Positions 35,012 through 43,180 of a stretch of 64,000 nt of DNA are shown here, in pieces. The notes below the pieces were generated by a model. That model worked only from the letters and a program-made list of their open reading frames with translations. It had not been told where the DNA came from and searched no databases. Origin of the DNA: B46-G9 sp964548365 (GTDB lineage Bacteria; Desulfobacterota; DSM-4660; Desulfatiglandales; Desulfatiglandaceae); contig CAZJRD010000001.1 of assembly GCA_964548365.1 (NCBI GenBank), forward strand, positions 62,001 to 126,000, read 5' to 3'. Both the position numbers and the translations under genes were made by a program. Each line of letters begins with the position of its first letter. Position 1 is the first letter of the stretch.

Positions 35012-35476
35012 CTACTTAAGTGTGTTACTCTCGTGTTTCAGGAGCCATTCCTTTCGCCAAATCCCGCTGCCGTAGCCTGTCATGCTGCCGTCACTCCCGA
35101 TCACCCGGTGACACGGGACAATGAGGGAAATGGGATTCCGGTGGTTTGCCCCGCCCACCGCACGCACGGCCTTCGGATTGCCGATGGTCCTGGCAATATC
35201 CCCGTAAGATGCGGTACTGCCATAGGGAATTTGCAGCAGCTCTCGCCACACTGCTCTCTGGAATGCGGTCCCCTGCAGATCCAGAGGCACCTTGAACTCC
35301 TGCCGCTCCCCGCTGAAATATTCCTCAATCTCCTTCACGGCCTGGTCAACCACCTCATTGGAATGACATCCTTCGCGAGACGCATCCACAAAGTTTAGTG
35401 AGCAGACGGCATCTGCAGTTCCGCTGATCTCGATCAACCCGATGAGTGATTTGTAGTACCCGAAAAACAATTCCAT
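35012..35476 (-). CDS. ogt: Methylated-DNA-protein-cysteine methyltransferase (Ogt/MGMT)
   Basis: 154 residues from the ATG at 35476 (GAAAGGA about ten bases upstream). The C-terminal domain has FQRAVWRELLQIPYGSTASY, the RAVGGANHRNPISLIVPCHR active site with acceptor Cys, and the GYGSGIWRKEWLL end. It removes alkyl groups from O6-alkylguanine in a suicide reaction. It is the last gene of a minus-strand run with PLA2-like, DUF6765-like and nitrilase genes. Confidence 0.93.
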   Translation of the reverse strand: MELFFGYYKSLIGLIEISGTADAVCSLNFVDASREGCHSNEVVDQAVKEIEEYFSGERQEFKVPLDLQGTAFQRAVWRELLQIPYGSTASYGDIARTIGNPKAVRAVGGANHRNPISLIVPCHRVIGSDGSMTGYGSGIWRKEWLLKHESNTLK

Positions 35477-35507
35477 CGTTTTCATTCCTTTCTTCCAACC
35501 GTCTCTT

Positions 35508-35930
35508 CTACCGGCCCTGCTTCTTGTGTGCGAAGGCCCAGGAAAAGGGAAGACCGAATACCTCCGCACCCCCAATCCGGACCGCCGCCAGAAAGGCCGA
35601 AGCGCACCATTTCTTCATCCCGGCCTTATTCACAAGGTTTTCATAGAACTCCCGGTCCACTCGCTTTCGCTCTTCACCATTTCCCGGTTCCCCGTACCCA
35701 TAACAGAGATCATGTGGCAGGCAGCACCTGTAGGTGATGTCTTCCCAGTTGCACCCCGTGAAAAAGCCCATTACTTCATCAGGCAGGCCGGAGCATCCGT
35801 CAAACGTCCAATCCCGGTACTTTTCCGGGTGGGATTGAATTCGTTCCACCAGGTATTCCAGTTCGAAATGGCTGCACAGTTGCTGGGCCTGCTCCGTGGT
35901 AACTGTCTCTCCTACTTTCGGCAATTTCAT
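35508..35930 (-). CDS. Phospholipase A2-like protein
   Basis: 140 residues. FDGCSGLPD followed by ITYRCCLPHDLCYGYGE matches the PLA2 calcium-loop and catalytic helix pattern CCxxHDxC, with the His-Asp pair in place. Other family cysteines are partly present (TGCNWED, KKWCASAF). No signal peptide is visible, which is odd for a disulfide-rich secreted enzyme, so it may act in the cytoplasm or be exported otherwise. PLA2 releases fatty acid from the sn-2 position of phospholipids. It lies 15 bp after the DUF6765-like gene. Confidence 0.78.
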   Translation of the reverse strand: MKLPKVGETVTTEQAQQLCSHFELEYLVERIQSHPEKYRDWTFDGCSGLPDEVMGFFTGCNWEDITYRCCLPHDLCYGYGEPGNGEERKRVDREFYENLVNKAGMKKWCASAFLAAVRIGGAEVFGLPFSWAFAHKKQGR

Positions 35931-35945
35931 CTTTGCCCCCGCACC

Positions 35946-36875
35946 TTAGTAATCTTTCAACATATCCATAACCAGGGCGAGCTGCGACCGGGCCGCCACC
36001 TGGAACCGGTACCAGTGGGTGTTCTTGAGCCCCGGGGCGGCCACCAGATTCTCCTCTTCCCGGTCCTGAACAGCTGCTTCGATCCACAGGTCCTTTTTGT
36101 AGTAGAGATCAGGCTCGTTCAGGTAGTCTCGCACCAGGGTGATTCTTTCGTCATAGTCTTCCGCATTGACGATCTTTCTAAAATCCTTTTCGACGTACGT
36201 CCAGTAGGTCGCTCCATTTTGTGCCCTTCTCAGTTCCTGGAAAATGCGCTTGCACGCCTCAAGGGCGATTTCTTTGTTTTTCCTCTTCCGATAGGGTTTG
36301 TCAAAGCGGTAGTCATTCCAGGTGCAGGATATCTCGTCCGGCAGGTGTCCCACGTCCGCGTGCCCGATATTCGGTGCCAGGGCACGGAACGGATTCCGCC
36401 AGGTAAACACGCTGTTCCAGTCTTCTTCATACCCGGTGAAATTCTGGTGTGACCAGGTATCTGCGTAGGTATGGAGCGCAATACCGATCCTGTAAAGATT
36501 CCCCGTATCCAGAGCAGCCCTCAGGAGGATGCGGGCATTGCGCGAATCAGGGGTCGTGCTGTACTTGTTGAAATGACCGTTGATGGGCTGGGTGTTATCC
36601 CCGGGAATAAAGTGAAACGGCACATACACGAACTTCTGTATTTCATAGACCAGGGACTTCACCGACATGGATTGGGTCATGATCGGCCTGAAAAACCCGT
36701 CGTTGGTCTTTATGGCGAAGGGAAACTGCGGCGGACCGTCTTCCCTGGGATACTGGCTTTCGTTATTGTCGTCCACGTATTGAGCGGCGTAGGCAATAAC
36801 GTGAGAGTCTTCCTTACTGAATTCCGCCTTGTTGGCAAGGGCATAGGTCACGTAATAGTGAAAATCCTTTTCCAT
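35946..36875 (-). CDS. DUF6765-like protein with a zinc phospholipase C/P1-nuclease-like His/Asp pattern
   Basis: 309 residues. It begins EKDFHYYVTYALANKAEFSK and continues with SHVIAYAAQYVDDNNES, HTYADTWSHQNFTG and IGHADVGHLPDE. These phrases resemble the DUF6765 family as I remember it. The H-x3-D-x3-H and H-x-D-x2-H spacing recalls the tri-zinc site of phospholipase C and P1 nuclease, which is inference. No signal peptide. Its direct neighbour is a PLA2-like gene, which supports a lipid-related role. Starts 42 bp after the nitrilase gene ends. Confidence 0.65.
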   Translation of the reverse strand: MEKDFHYYVTYALANKAEFSKEDSHVIAYAAQYVDDNNESQYPREDGPPQFPFAIKTNDGFFRPIMTQSMSVKSLVYEIQKFVYVPFHFIPGDNTQPINGHFNKYSTTPDSRNARILLRAALDTGNLYRIGIALHTYADTWSHQNFTGYEEDWNSVFTWRNPFRALAPNIGHADVGHLPDEISCTWNDYRFDKPYRKRKNKEIALEACKRIFQELRRAQNGATYWTYVEKDFRKIVNAEDYDERITLVRDYLNEPDLYYKKDLWIEAAVQDREEENLVAAPGLKNTHWYRFQVAARSQLALVMDMLKDY

Positions 36876-36917
36876 TCCTCCCTCCCGGATTTCATTTTTT
36901 CTCCTTCCTTGCCCGCA

Positions 36918-37733
36918 TCACAGATTTCTTTTTTTCTCCGTCAGTGGAGCATAAAACGCAGGGCGCCGATCTTCAAAAAGGTTGTTTTTCTCCGTCATTT
37001 CCTTGCTTCTTGCGAGCTTTATCTCGATTTCTTTGACGTACAGTTCTTCCTGATCCTGTGTTGCGCGATGCAGTATCTCCCCTTTCGGCGTAACTACCTG
37101 ACTCTGCCCGGTGAACAGGAGGCTTCCCCGAGGCCGGCTGTCTGAACCGATCCGGTTGGCAGTTACGGCAAACACCCCATTCTCGAGGCATCTCGTCACC
37201 ATGGCCTGCTGGCAGAGCGGCAGGACGAGGTTCGAGGGGTGACACAAGATATCCGCCCCTTTCAGGGCAAGGACTCGTGCCGTCTCCGGAAAGGCCCAGT
37301 CAAAACAGACCATCATCCCGATCCTCACCCCACGGACCTCCACCGGCTCAAGGGGCATGTCCCCGGGATCAAAGTATTCCTTCTCCGTGTTGAAGAGGTG
37401 CAGCTTTCGATAGGTATGAACGAGTCCATTGGGACCGATGAGCAAAGCGCTGTTGAAAACCTTGTCCCCGCGCCGTTCTGCGAAGCCTGTGACCAGGAAC
37501 AGGTTCCGTCCCTGACAGAGGAGCTTCAGCTTCTCCACCGTCGGTGAGCTTACGGGATCTTCAGCCAGGGAAAGGAGTTCCGCACGATCCTCAAAGAGAT
37601 AGCCGGTGAAGGCCAGTTCAGGCAGAACAAGCAGGTCCGCTTCGACCTGATGGAGCCCTGACAGCACCCTTTCAAGGTTCTCTTCAACCGCACCAAATTT
37701 CGGTTCGAACTGGAAGAATCCTGCCCTCAGCAT
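36918..37733 (-). CDS. Carbon-nitrogen hydrolase (nitrilase superfamily)
   Basis: 271 residues with the complete Glu-Lys-Cys triad: E in LLVLPELAFTGYLF, K in HTYRKLHLFNTEK, and C in GMMVCFDWAFPETARVL. A further conserved region is TANRIGSDSRPRGSLLFTGQ. The family hydrolyses amides, carbamoyl groups or nitriles; this branch is probably an amidase. First gene of a four-gene minus-strand cluster ending in ogt. Confidence 0.9.
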   Translation of the reverse strand: MLRAGFFQFEPKFGAVEENLERVLSGLHQVEADLLVLPELAFTGYLFEDRAELLSLAEDPVSSPTVEKLKLLCQGRNLFLVTGFAERRGDKVFNSALLIGPNGLVHTYRKLHLFNTEKEYFDPGDMPLEPVEVRGVRIGMMVCFDWAFPETARVLALKGADILCHPSNLVLPLCQQAMVTRCLENGVFAVTANRIGSDSRPRGSLLFTGQSQVVTPKGEILHRATQDQEELYVKEIEIKLARSKEMTEKNNLFEDRRPAFYAPLTEKKRNL

Positions 37734-37805
37734 TGCTCACCTTTCAGGTGCCCTCTTGAAAATGATCTCTTGCAGGTGAAGACGAAGACCTGTGAGAAAT
37801 GTGGG

Positions 37806-38309
37806 CTAAGCACCTACATGGGTCATTGCCGGGTACTGTTGACCTCTATACCATTCCTTGTCGCGGTGATACGCCTCAACTTCCTTTTCAAGCATTGCCT
37901 GGTGTCCCTTCTCCACGTCAGCGAGATACTCGAGAATGCGTCTGCCGGACAGGTCCTTTGCCTTTGCTGCTGCCTCGCGATAAAATTCGTGGGCATTCTT
38001 TTCCCGCTTGACGGCAAGCCTGAGAAGTCCTTCAAGGGAATCAGCAATATCATCGGGTATGGCATCGCCCTCAGCAGTTTCCGGTTCTCCTGGAACTCTT
38101 TCCGGGCTTTCTTCGGTCCCCGTCATCTCCTTGTAGAGAGTAACAAGCATCTTCCGGTGGCCTGTCTCCTCTCTTGCAAGCTGTTCATATTTGACGCGCA
38201 CCAAGTTATTCTCGATCATCCGGGAAATGTGCCCATAAAATTTGGCAGCATCCTCTTCCGAGCGGATGGCCAATCCCAGTACTTCAACAGACGTCAGCGT
38301 CCGGTCCAT
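37806..38309 (-). CDS. Rubrerythrin-like ferritin-like domain protein
   Basis: 167 residues forming a four-helix bundle with paired metal ligands: SEEDAAKFYGHI, AREETGHRKML, VKREKNAHEFYREA and DVEKGHQAMLEKE. These ExxH-type motifs bind a di-iron site. No C-terminal rubredoxin domain, unlike the protein at 40402. A long acidic linker (about 65-90) separates the two helix pairs. Probable role in peroxide or oxygen protection, or iron handling. Confidence 0.85.
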   Translation of the reverse strand: MDRTLTSVEVLGLAIRSEEDAAKFYGHISRMIENNLVRVKYEQLAREETGHRKMLVTLYKEMTGTEESPERVPGEPETAEGDAIPDDIADSLEGLLRLAVKREKNAHEFYREAAAKAKDLSGRRILEYLADVEKGHQAMLEKEVEAYHRDKEWYRGQQYPAMTHVGA

Positions 38310-38441
38310 GTTATCCCCCTCTTCATGGCTGGGAAATCATACTGATGAGATATTAAGGGAAAACGGGAAGGATGTCAAACAAAGGGAGGGGCTCCCCAAG
38401 GGGAAAAACCATGACCAGCGGGCCCGGATTTTTATGCCACA

Positions 38442-39272
38442 TTATTGCTGGTAGCGCTGGTGGTACTCGATGACCTTGGCGACATAGTATCGCGTGTACT
38501 TAAAGGGCGGGACGCCCTTATACATTCGCACCTTTCTGCTTCCGGCATTGTACGCCGCAATGGCCAGCTTCAAGTCACCGTCGAATTGCTCCAGGAGTTG
38601 TTTGAAATATCTGACTCCTGCATCTATATTGTCTTCGGGATCAAAACTGTCTTCCACACCCAGGGCACGCGCGGTCCTGGGCATAAGCTGCATGAGTCCC
38701 CGCGCGCCTTTTCTGGAGACAGCTCTTGGATTGTAGCTTGATTCCGCCATGATAATGGCCTTTACCAGGGCCGGATCAACCTCATAACGTTCCGCGGCCT
38801 TTCGAATAATGCCATCGTAGGGGTGCGCCGGCTTCTCTTTTTCAGTGGATTTTCCGATGCTTTTTGATTCCCCAGCCGGTTGCTCCCCCGAGGAAGGAGA
38901 AGCAACATGAAGCTCCGTGGGCTTGAGGGCAAGCCCTTGAAACACCAAGCCCCTTCCATCTTCTATGGGAACCAGAGGATCCGAAACACCACTGACGAGT
39001 GTCTTCCCCAATTGCCATTCGATGCTTGCTTCAATGGAGGCACGCCCAAAATCCCCATGCCGATCAGCTCCTCGGACAGGCAACTGTGCCCCCGGATCGC
39101 CCTCGGCCCGACTTTCATCTGCCAGGGCTACCCCATTCCCAAAGACCATTGTTTGAGCGTTCCGCTCCTGATGCCGCAGATATGGTGCCGCTACCAATAA
39201 AATCAGGAAAAACAGGGTTACCCAACGTGTCAGATGCAGTAAATCAGTGCGCGTATAAGCTATTCCCTTCAT
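38442..39272 (-). CDS. SLT-type lytic transglycosylase
   Basis: 276 residues. An N-terminal membrane anchor or signal (LLHLTRWVTLFFLILLVAAP) is followed by a low-complexity linker and a C-terminal SLT domain with catalytic Glu in AIIMAESSYNPRAVSRKGAR, then GLMQLMPRTARALGV and AIAAYNAGSRKV. It cleaves glycan strands in the periplasm. Second of three such enzymes here. Confidence 0.9.
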   Translation of the reverse strand: MKGIAYTRTDLLHLTRWVTLFFLILLVAAPYLRHQERNAQTMVFGNGVALADESRAEGDPGAQLPVRGADRHGDFGRASIEASIEWQLGKTLVSGVSDPLVPIEDGRGLVFQGLALKPTELHVASPSSGEQPAGESKSIGKSTEKEKPAHPYDGIIRKAAERYEVDPALVKAIIMAESSYNPRAVSRKGARGLMQLMPRTARALGVEDSFDPEDNIDAGVRYFKQLLEQFDGDLKLAIAAYNAGSRKVRMYKGVPPFKYTRYYVAKVIEYHQRYQQ

Positions 39273-39936
39273 ATTTAATTATCCTTTTGAAAACCACCCG
39301 TAGCAGGATTTCTCTCTTCCTTTTCTTTGGGTTCTTTACAGCTTTTATATAAGCGAGAATCATGCCACAGCAAATTATCCACATATTTATAACAATATCA
39401 TATACATATAAGCATTTATCGAGGAAAATGCCTCTAGGAATATTCATCAAAATGGGCACTCATATATCATTTAATGGTAGCGAATTACCCATCTCTGTTT
39501 CCCTTAATTAATTGACTTATAGTATTTCCGAAAATTTAATGTAACTATTATTTTTTGGGAATCAATGTTGATGGAATCGTAAAAAGGCCATCCATGGACT
39601 TTTTACTAACGGAATCCGAAAAATGCGATTTTCGGATTCCTTACAAATCAACGGGTTGCTTTGCATCCCATTGATTTGCGCGCCCCTCCATGGGCGCGTT
39701 GATGACTTCTAACGAACTCATCAATGTTGTTACGGATCAATTGCCACCTACTAAGCGGCTCCGACGATGGGCCTTTTTTGAAGAACTTCTTTTGCTTTTT
39801 TAGAAATAGTGATTAAATAGTATCAGTAACCAGCCGAAAGGGACTCCCTCCGAGGAAATATGGATTCATGATAATTTCTCAGGGAGTCATCAATAGACAC
39901 TCTCGAGGAATCTGAACGTAAGGAAAGGAGAAGACA
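39273..39936. other. Long intergenic region upstream of the cupin operon
   Basis: About 660 bp without a supported gene. The left part (39273-39560) is AT-rich and should hold the SLT gene's promoter, though none stands out. The middle holds five consecutive hairpins (listed separately). The right part leads to the cupin gene with AAGGAAAGGAG as ribosome site. Confidence 0.55.
39579..39724. repeat. Array of five consecutive inverted repeats
   Basis: Five stem-loops follow one another: GTAAAAAG/CTTTTTAC (39579-39606), a perfect 12-bp GGAATCCGAAAA/TTTTCGGATTCC (39611-39640), AAATCAA-c-GGG/CCC-a-TTGATTT (39645-39677), CGCGCCC/GGGCGCG (39679-39698) and TTGATGA/TCATCAA (39699-39724). In addition AAAAAGGCCATC (39580-39591) can pair with GATGGGCCTTTTTT near 39766-39779. 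No protein is encoded. It may be a multi-stem non-coding RNA or a repeat element; I recall similar text in related genomes but cannot confirm. Confidence 0.6.
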
Positions 39937-40347
39937 ATGGATGTCTTGAAATGGAATGATGTTGATGAAATCAAGGTTAAAAAATTTCCCTACAAGGGGA
40001 AAATGTATGATGTAAAGGGAATCAGTGTCCGCTGGCTTTCGAAGTGCGGAGAAGATGATTCCGGGCAGCCGGAGTATGGCCTCAGGCATTTCACGGCCGA
40101 GCCCGGGGGAGAAATTCCCGTCCATAACCACTTTTACCACCAGACCATGTATATCCTTACCGGTCAGTTCGAATGCTGGCGTTTTGATCCTGAAACGGAC
40201 CAGGTGGTGAAGAAATGGACGTGCGGCCCGGGCGAATCCATCTATGTACCGAGCATGGAGCCTCACGGTATGAAAAATCTGAGCGATACGGAACCGGCCA
40301 CGTTTCTCTGCTGCATCTGTAATGTTTATGAAGATGACATGATGTAA
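39937..40347 (+). CDS. Cupin domain protein
   Basis: 136 residues with a single cupin barrel: GLRHFTAEPGGEIPVHNHFY then HQTMYILTGQFECWRFD (motif 1, G(X)5HXH(X)3,4E-like with His and a Gly-rich turn) and ESIYVPSMEPHGMKNLSDTE (motif 2). It binds a divalent metal. Substrate unknown; such proteins often accompany rubrerythrins in anaerobes. AAGGAAAGGAG precedes the ATG. Followed 54 bp later by rubrerythrin on the same strand. Confidence 0.88.
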   Translation: MDVLKWNDVDEIKVKKFPYKGKMYDVKGISVRWLSKCGEDDSGQPEYGLRHFTAEPGGEIPVHNHFYHQTMYILTGQFECWRFDPETDQVVKKWTCGPGESIYVPSMEPHGMKNLSDTEPATFLCCICNVYEDDMM

Positions 40348-40401
40348 AAGTCCTCGCGAACACAAGAACCTGTCAAACTTCAAGAAGGAAAGGAGCGAAT
40401 C

Positions 40402-40896
40402 ATGAGTGAAACAGAAAAGAACTTGATGGCGGCATTTGCCGGGGAATCCCAGGCCAACAGGAAATACCTGGCATTTGCAAAGAGGGCGGAACAGGACGGC
40501 TACAAGCAGGTCGCCAAGCTTTTCCGGGCGGCCGCTGAGGCCGAAACAGTCCATGCCCATGCCCACTTGAGGACCCTTGGCGGAGTCAACAAGACCGCGG
40601 ATAATCTCAAAGAGGCGATCGCCGGTGAGACACATGAATTCAAAGAAATGTACCCAGCCATGATTGAAACGGCCCAAAAAGAAGGGAACAAGGCGGCGGA
40701 GCGGTCCTTTTCCTTCGCCAATGAAGTAGAAAAGATACATGCAGGCCTGTATCAAAAGGCACTGGACAACCTGGACAACCTTTCGGAAACAGACTATTAC
40801 GTCTGCTCGGTATGCGGGTATACCTGCGAAATGGAGCCCCCGGAAACATGCCCGGTGTGCGGGGCCAAAGCCAAGGCCTTTTTCAAGGTAGACTGA
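40402..40896 (+). CDS. rbr: Rubrerythrin
   Basis: 164 residues. The ferritin-like domain has FAGESQANRKYLAFAKRAE, AAAEAETVHAHAHLR and SFANEVEKIHAGLYQKAL with di-iron ligands. The C-terminal rubredoxin domain has CSVCGYTCEMEPPETCPVCG, two CxxCG-type pairs for FeS4 iron. It reduces hydrogen peroxide with electrons from NADH-linked rubredoxin. Length somewhat short of the 190-residue classic form but complete. AAGGAAAGGAG before the ATG. Confidence 0.95.
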   Translation: MSETEKNLMAAFAGESQANRKYLAFAKRAEQDGYKQVAKLFRAAAEAETVHAHAHLRTLGGVNKTADNLKEAIAGETHEFKEMYPAMIETAQKEGNKAAERSFSFANEVEKIHAGLYQKALDNLDNLSETDYYVCSVCGYTCEMEPPETCPVCGAKAKAFFKVD

Positions 40897-41039
40897 CCTA
40901 TTGATCGGTAGAGTCGCGGTTCTCGGGAACCCTTGCACCCGGAACCGTGAACTTCGTGCCAAAACTAAGCAATAGAAAATACTGCCATATGCCTTAATGG
41001 ACAGACTTTTTATAGTTCCATCCTTTTTGGAGAACATAG

Positions 41040-42326
41040 GTGTTCACAATCCCGGCAATAATCAAAGTGCTCTCCGTCTTTGGCCTGATCCTCGTCCTCA
41101 ACCGCTTGAAGGTTGCATTGAGCATAGCACTTCTCGGCGGTTCCCTGATCCTGGGGCTCTGGATGAAGCTCGGACCGGGCCGATTGCTGGAAAGCACCTT
41201 TGACAGTCTTGTGGACCTTCAGACCATCAGCCTGATCCTGATCGTGGGGATCATACTCCTCATGAGCCAACTCATGAAAGAGTCGGGGCACCTGGACCGG
41301 ATCGTCACGACCTTCAGTGCCCTGTCAAGAGATCCGCGGGTTGCAGGGTCTGTGATGCCCGCCTTGATAGGTCTTCTCCCCATGCCGGGGGGAGCCCTCT
41401 TTTCTGCTCCCATGGTGGATACGGCCCTGTGCAGAAATGAAATGTCCGGGGAGGAGAAGACCGCGGTAAATTACTGGTTCCGTCACATTTGGGAATACTG
41501 GTGGCCGCTTTATCCGGGGGTGGTGCTTGCGGTGGCCCTGCTCAAGGTTGAGGCCTGGCGTTTCATGGCCATCATGATCCCCATGACCCTGGTGTCGGTC
41601 TTTGCCGGGGCATTTTTCATCCTGAGACCCCTCGGCCAGACACCAGGGAGACGAGGCGGCGCCTTTTCCTCTAGAGATATACGGGGTTTCCTCTGGGAGA
41701 TCATGCCGATCCTCATTGTCGTGGGTGTTATTCTGGCCCTGGGCGGCCTGACGGGCCTGCTTAAAATGATGGGGATTCACATCAAGATCCCGGGGTCGGT
41801 CTCCATCCTCCCGGGTCTTGCGGCCGCGACCATATGGATATGCTTCGTAAACCGCATCAAGATGAAAAAAGTCTTTCATGCAGCGACAAGCAAAGGCCTC
41901 CTCCCCATGCTGATCCTGGTCGCCTCCATAATGGTCTTCAAGGGTATAATGAACGACAGTGAAGCAGTCATCCAGATTCGAAATGAATTGATGACCTACG
42001 GGATTCCCATTATCATAGTTATTTTGCTCATGCCGTTTCTTTCCGGTCTGATTACCGGCATAGCCATCGGCTTTGTGGGGACCTCTTTTCCTTTGATTAT
42101 TCCCATGTTCCCAACAACCGACCTGTTCACCTATCTTTCCTGGGCCGCTCTGGCTTACACCTTCGGGTACATGGGCATGATGCTTTCCCCCGTCCATCTC
42201 TGTTTTCTTGTCACCAAGGACTATTTCAAGGCGAGCCTGGCGCGCAGCTACCAATACCTTTTTCTGCCGGTGCTGGCGGTTATGGCAATTGCGCTTTTTT
42301 TTTTCACCGCATCAACATTTGTCTAA
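41040..42326 (+). CDS. DUF401 family integral membrane transporter
   Basis: 428 residues starting at a GTG with TTTTGGAG upstream. About ten membrane segments. The family-typical stretch LIGLLPMPGGALFSAPMVDT is clear, as are the YWFRHIWEYWWPLYPGVVLA segment and the C-terminal GYMGMMLSPVHLCFLVTKDY. It resembles ion/anion transporter folds such as CitMHS and GntP, but the substrate is unknown. It is 140 bp downstream of rubrerythrin. Confidence 0.83.
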   Translation: MFTIPAIIKVLSVFGLILVLNRLKVALSIALLGGSLILGLWMKLGPGRLLESTFDSLVDLQTISLILIVGIILLMSQLMKESGHLDRIVTTFSALSRDPRVAGSVMPALIGLLPMPGGALFSAPMVDTALCRNEMSGEEKTAVNYWFRHIWEYWWPLYPGVVLAVALLKVEAWRFMAIMIPMTLVSVFAGAFFILRPLGQTPGRRGGAFSSRDIRGFLWEIMPILIVVGVILALGGLTGLLKMMGIHIKIPGSVSILPGLAAATIWICFVNRIKMKKVFHAATSKGLLPMLILVASIMVFKGIMNDSEAVIQIRNELMTYGIPIIIVILLMPFLSGLITGIAIGFVGTSFPLIIPMFPTTDLFTYLSWAALAYTFGYMGMMLSPVHLCFLVTKDYFKASLARSYQYLFLPVLAVMAIALFFFTASTFV

Positions 42327-42338
42327 ACAAAAGCAATT

Positions 42339-42362
42339 TCTCACACAGAGAGCACAGAGTTT
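42339..42362. repeat. CACACAGAG/CACAGAG dispersed repeat, copy 2
   Basis: TCTCACACAGAG-AG-CACAGAGTTT, nearly the same as the block at 34541-34573 that borders the long palindrome. It begins 12 bp after the DUF401 stop codon. Confidence 0.5.
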
Positions 42363-42498
42363 AACGACAAAGGATGAAGATGGCAGGGTTGTAATACAGA
42401 AAAAAAGAATTACTTTAGCCTTTCACTCTGTCGACCCGCGGCGGAGTGTTTTTTTTCATAATTGCACAACGTCTTAAAAAAACTCAGGAGATAAGAAA

Positions 42499-43062
42499 AT
42501 GAAAGACATTTCGATAATCACACTATACAGCGGCGGTCATAAGGGGACAGAGGTGGAATTTGGCAAACTTGCCGAGGCATGGCACATGAAAGAGGTGAAT
42601 ATATCATTTGAAGGGCACAATGCCGAGCGCACCCGTGGCGTCCGGGTACTGAGCCCGGAAGAGCTGCAAAAAGGCGATGTCAGCATGGAAATTGTGTCCA
42701 AACGGATGAAACGCACCTACTCCCAGATGGATAAGATCCGAAAAGTCATCCAGTCCATTTTTCACATGGTCAATAACGGTTACCAGGTCATTGCGGTCGG
42801 CTGGATACAGGCCGATGACACCGTCAAGGGGGGAACCGGCTGGGGGGTCGAGTTGGCAAAGTTATTTAACCGGCCGCTGAGCGTCTATGATCAGGAACGA
42901 AAAGAGTGGTTTTCCTGGGAGAACAACCAATGGGTTGAGGACACACCGGTGATTACCTCGGATACGTTTGCCGGCACCGGAACCCGCCACCTCTCCGATG
43001 ACGGCCGGCAGGCCCTCCGCGATCTTTTCATCCGTTCCTTTGGTCCTGCGGAGCAAAAATAG
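42499..43062 (+). CDS. Hypothetical SLOG/Rossmann-like protein
   Basis: 187 residues. ITLYSGGHKGTEVEFGKLAE opens a nucleotide-binding-like loop; VNNGYQVIAVGWIQADDTVK and GGTGWGVELAKLFNRPLSVYD look like the second half of a SLOG/YpsA-type Rossmann fold that binds nucleotide ligands. The C-terminus is polar. Exact function unknown; possibly the family annotated as putative molybdenum carriers, with low certainty. A clear ribosome site (AGGAG) precedes the ATG. Confidence 0.6.
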   Translation: MKDISIITLYSGGHKGTEVEFGKLAEAWHMKEVNISFEGHNAERTRGVRVLSPEELQKGDVSMEIVSKRMKRTYSQMDKIRKVIQSIFHMVNNGYQVIAVGWIQADDTVKGGTGWGVELAKLFNRPLSVYDQERKEWFSWENNQWVEDTPVITSDTFAGTGTRHLSDDGRQALRDLFIRSFGPAEQK

Positions 43063-43180
43063 AAGAGTGAATGGGGCGGCGCCAAGATAACATATTGAAG
43101 AGATGTGGAGCATTGTCGGACAAAATTAACCAGTTGATATATTTCCGGAAAGATACTGACATATGGAGACGCCCCAGGAA

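Noticed and set aside
40917..40947. Hairpin CGGTTCTCGGG/CCCGGAACCG after rubrerythrin as a terminator
   Set aside because: The stem is good but there is no T-run on either strand, so it was not called; it may be a processing site or chance.
39823..41037. 404-residue open frame on the minus strand
   Set aside because: It is antisense to the cupin and rubrerythrin genes, which have clear motifs and ribosome sites; its composition (Phe/Arg/Cys-rich) is that of a shadow frame.
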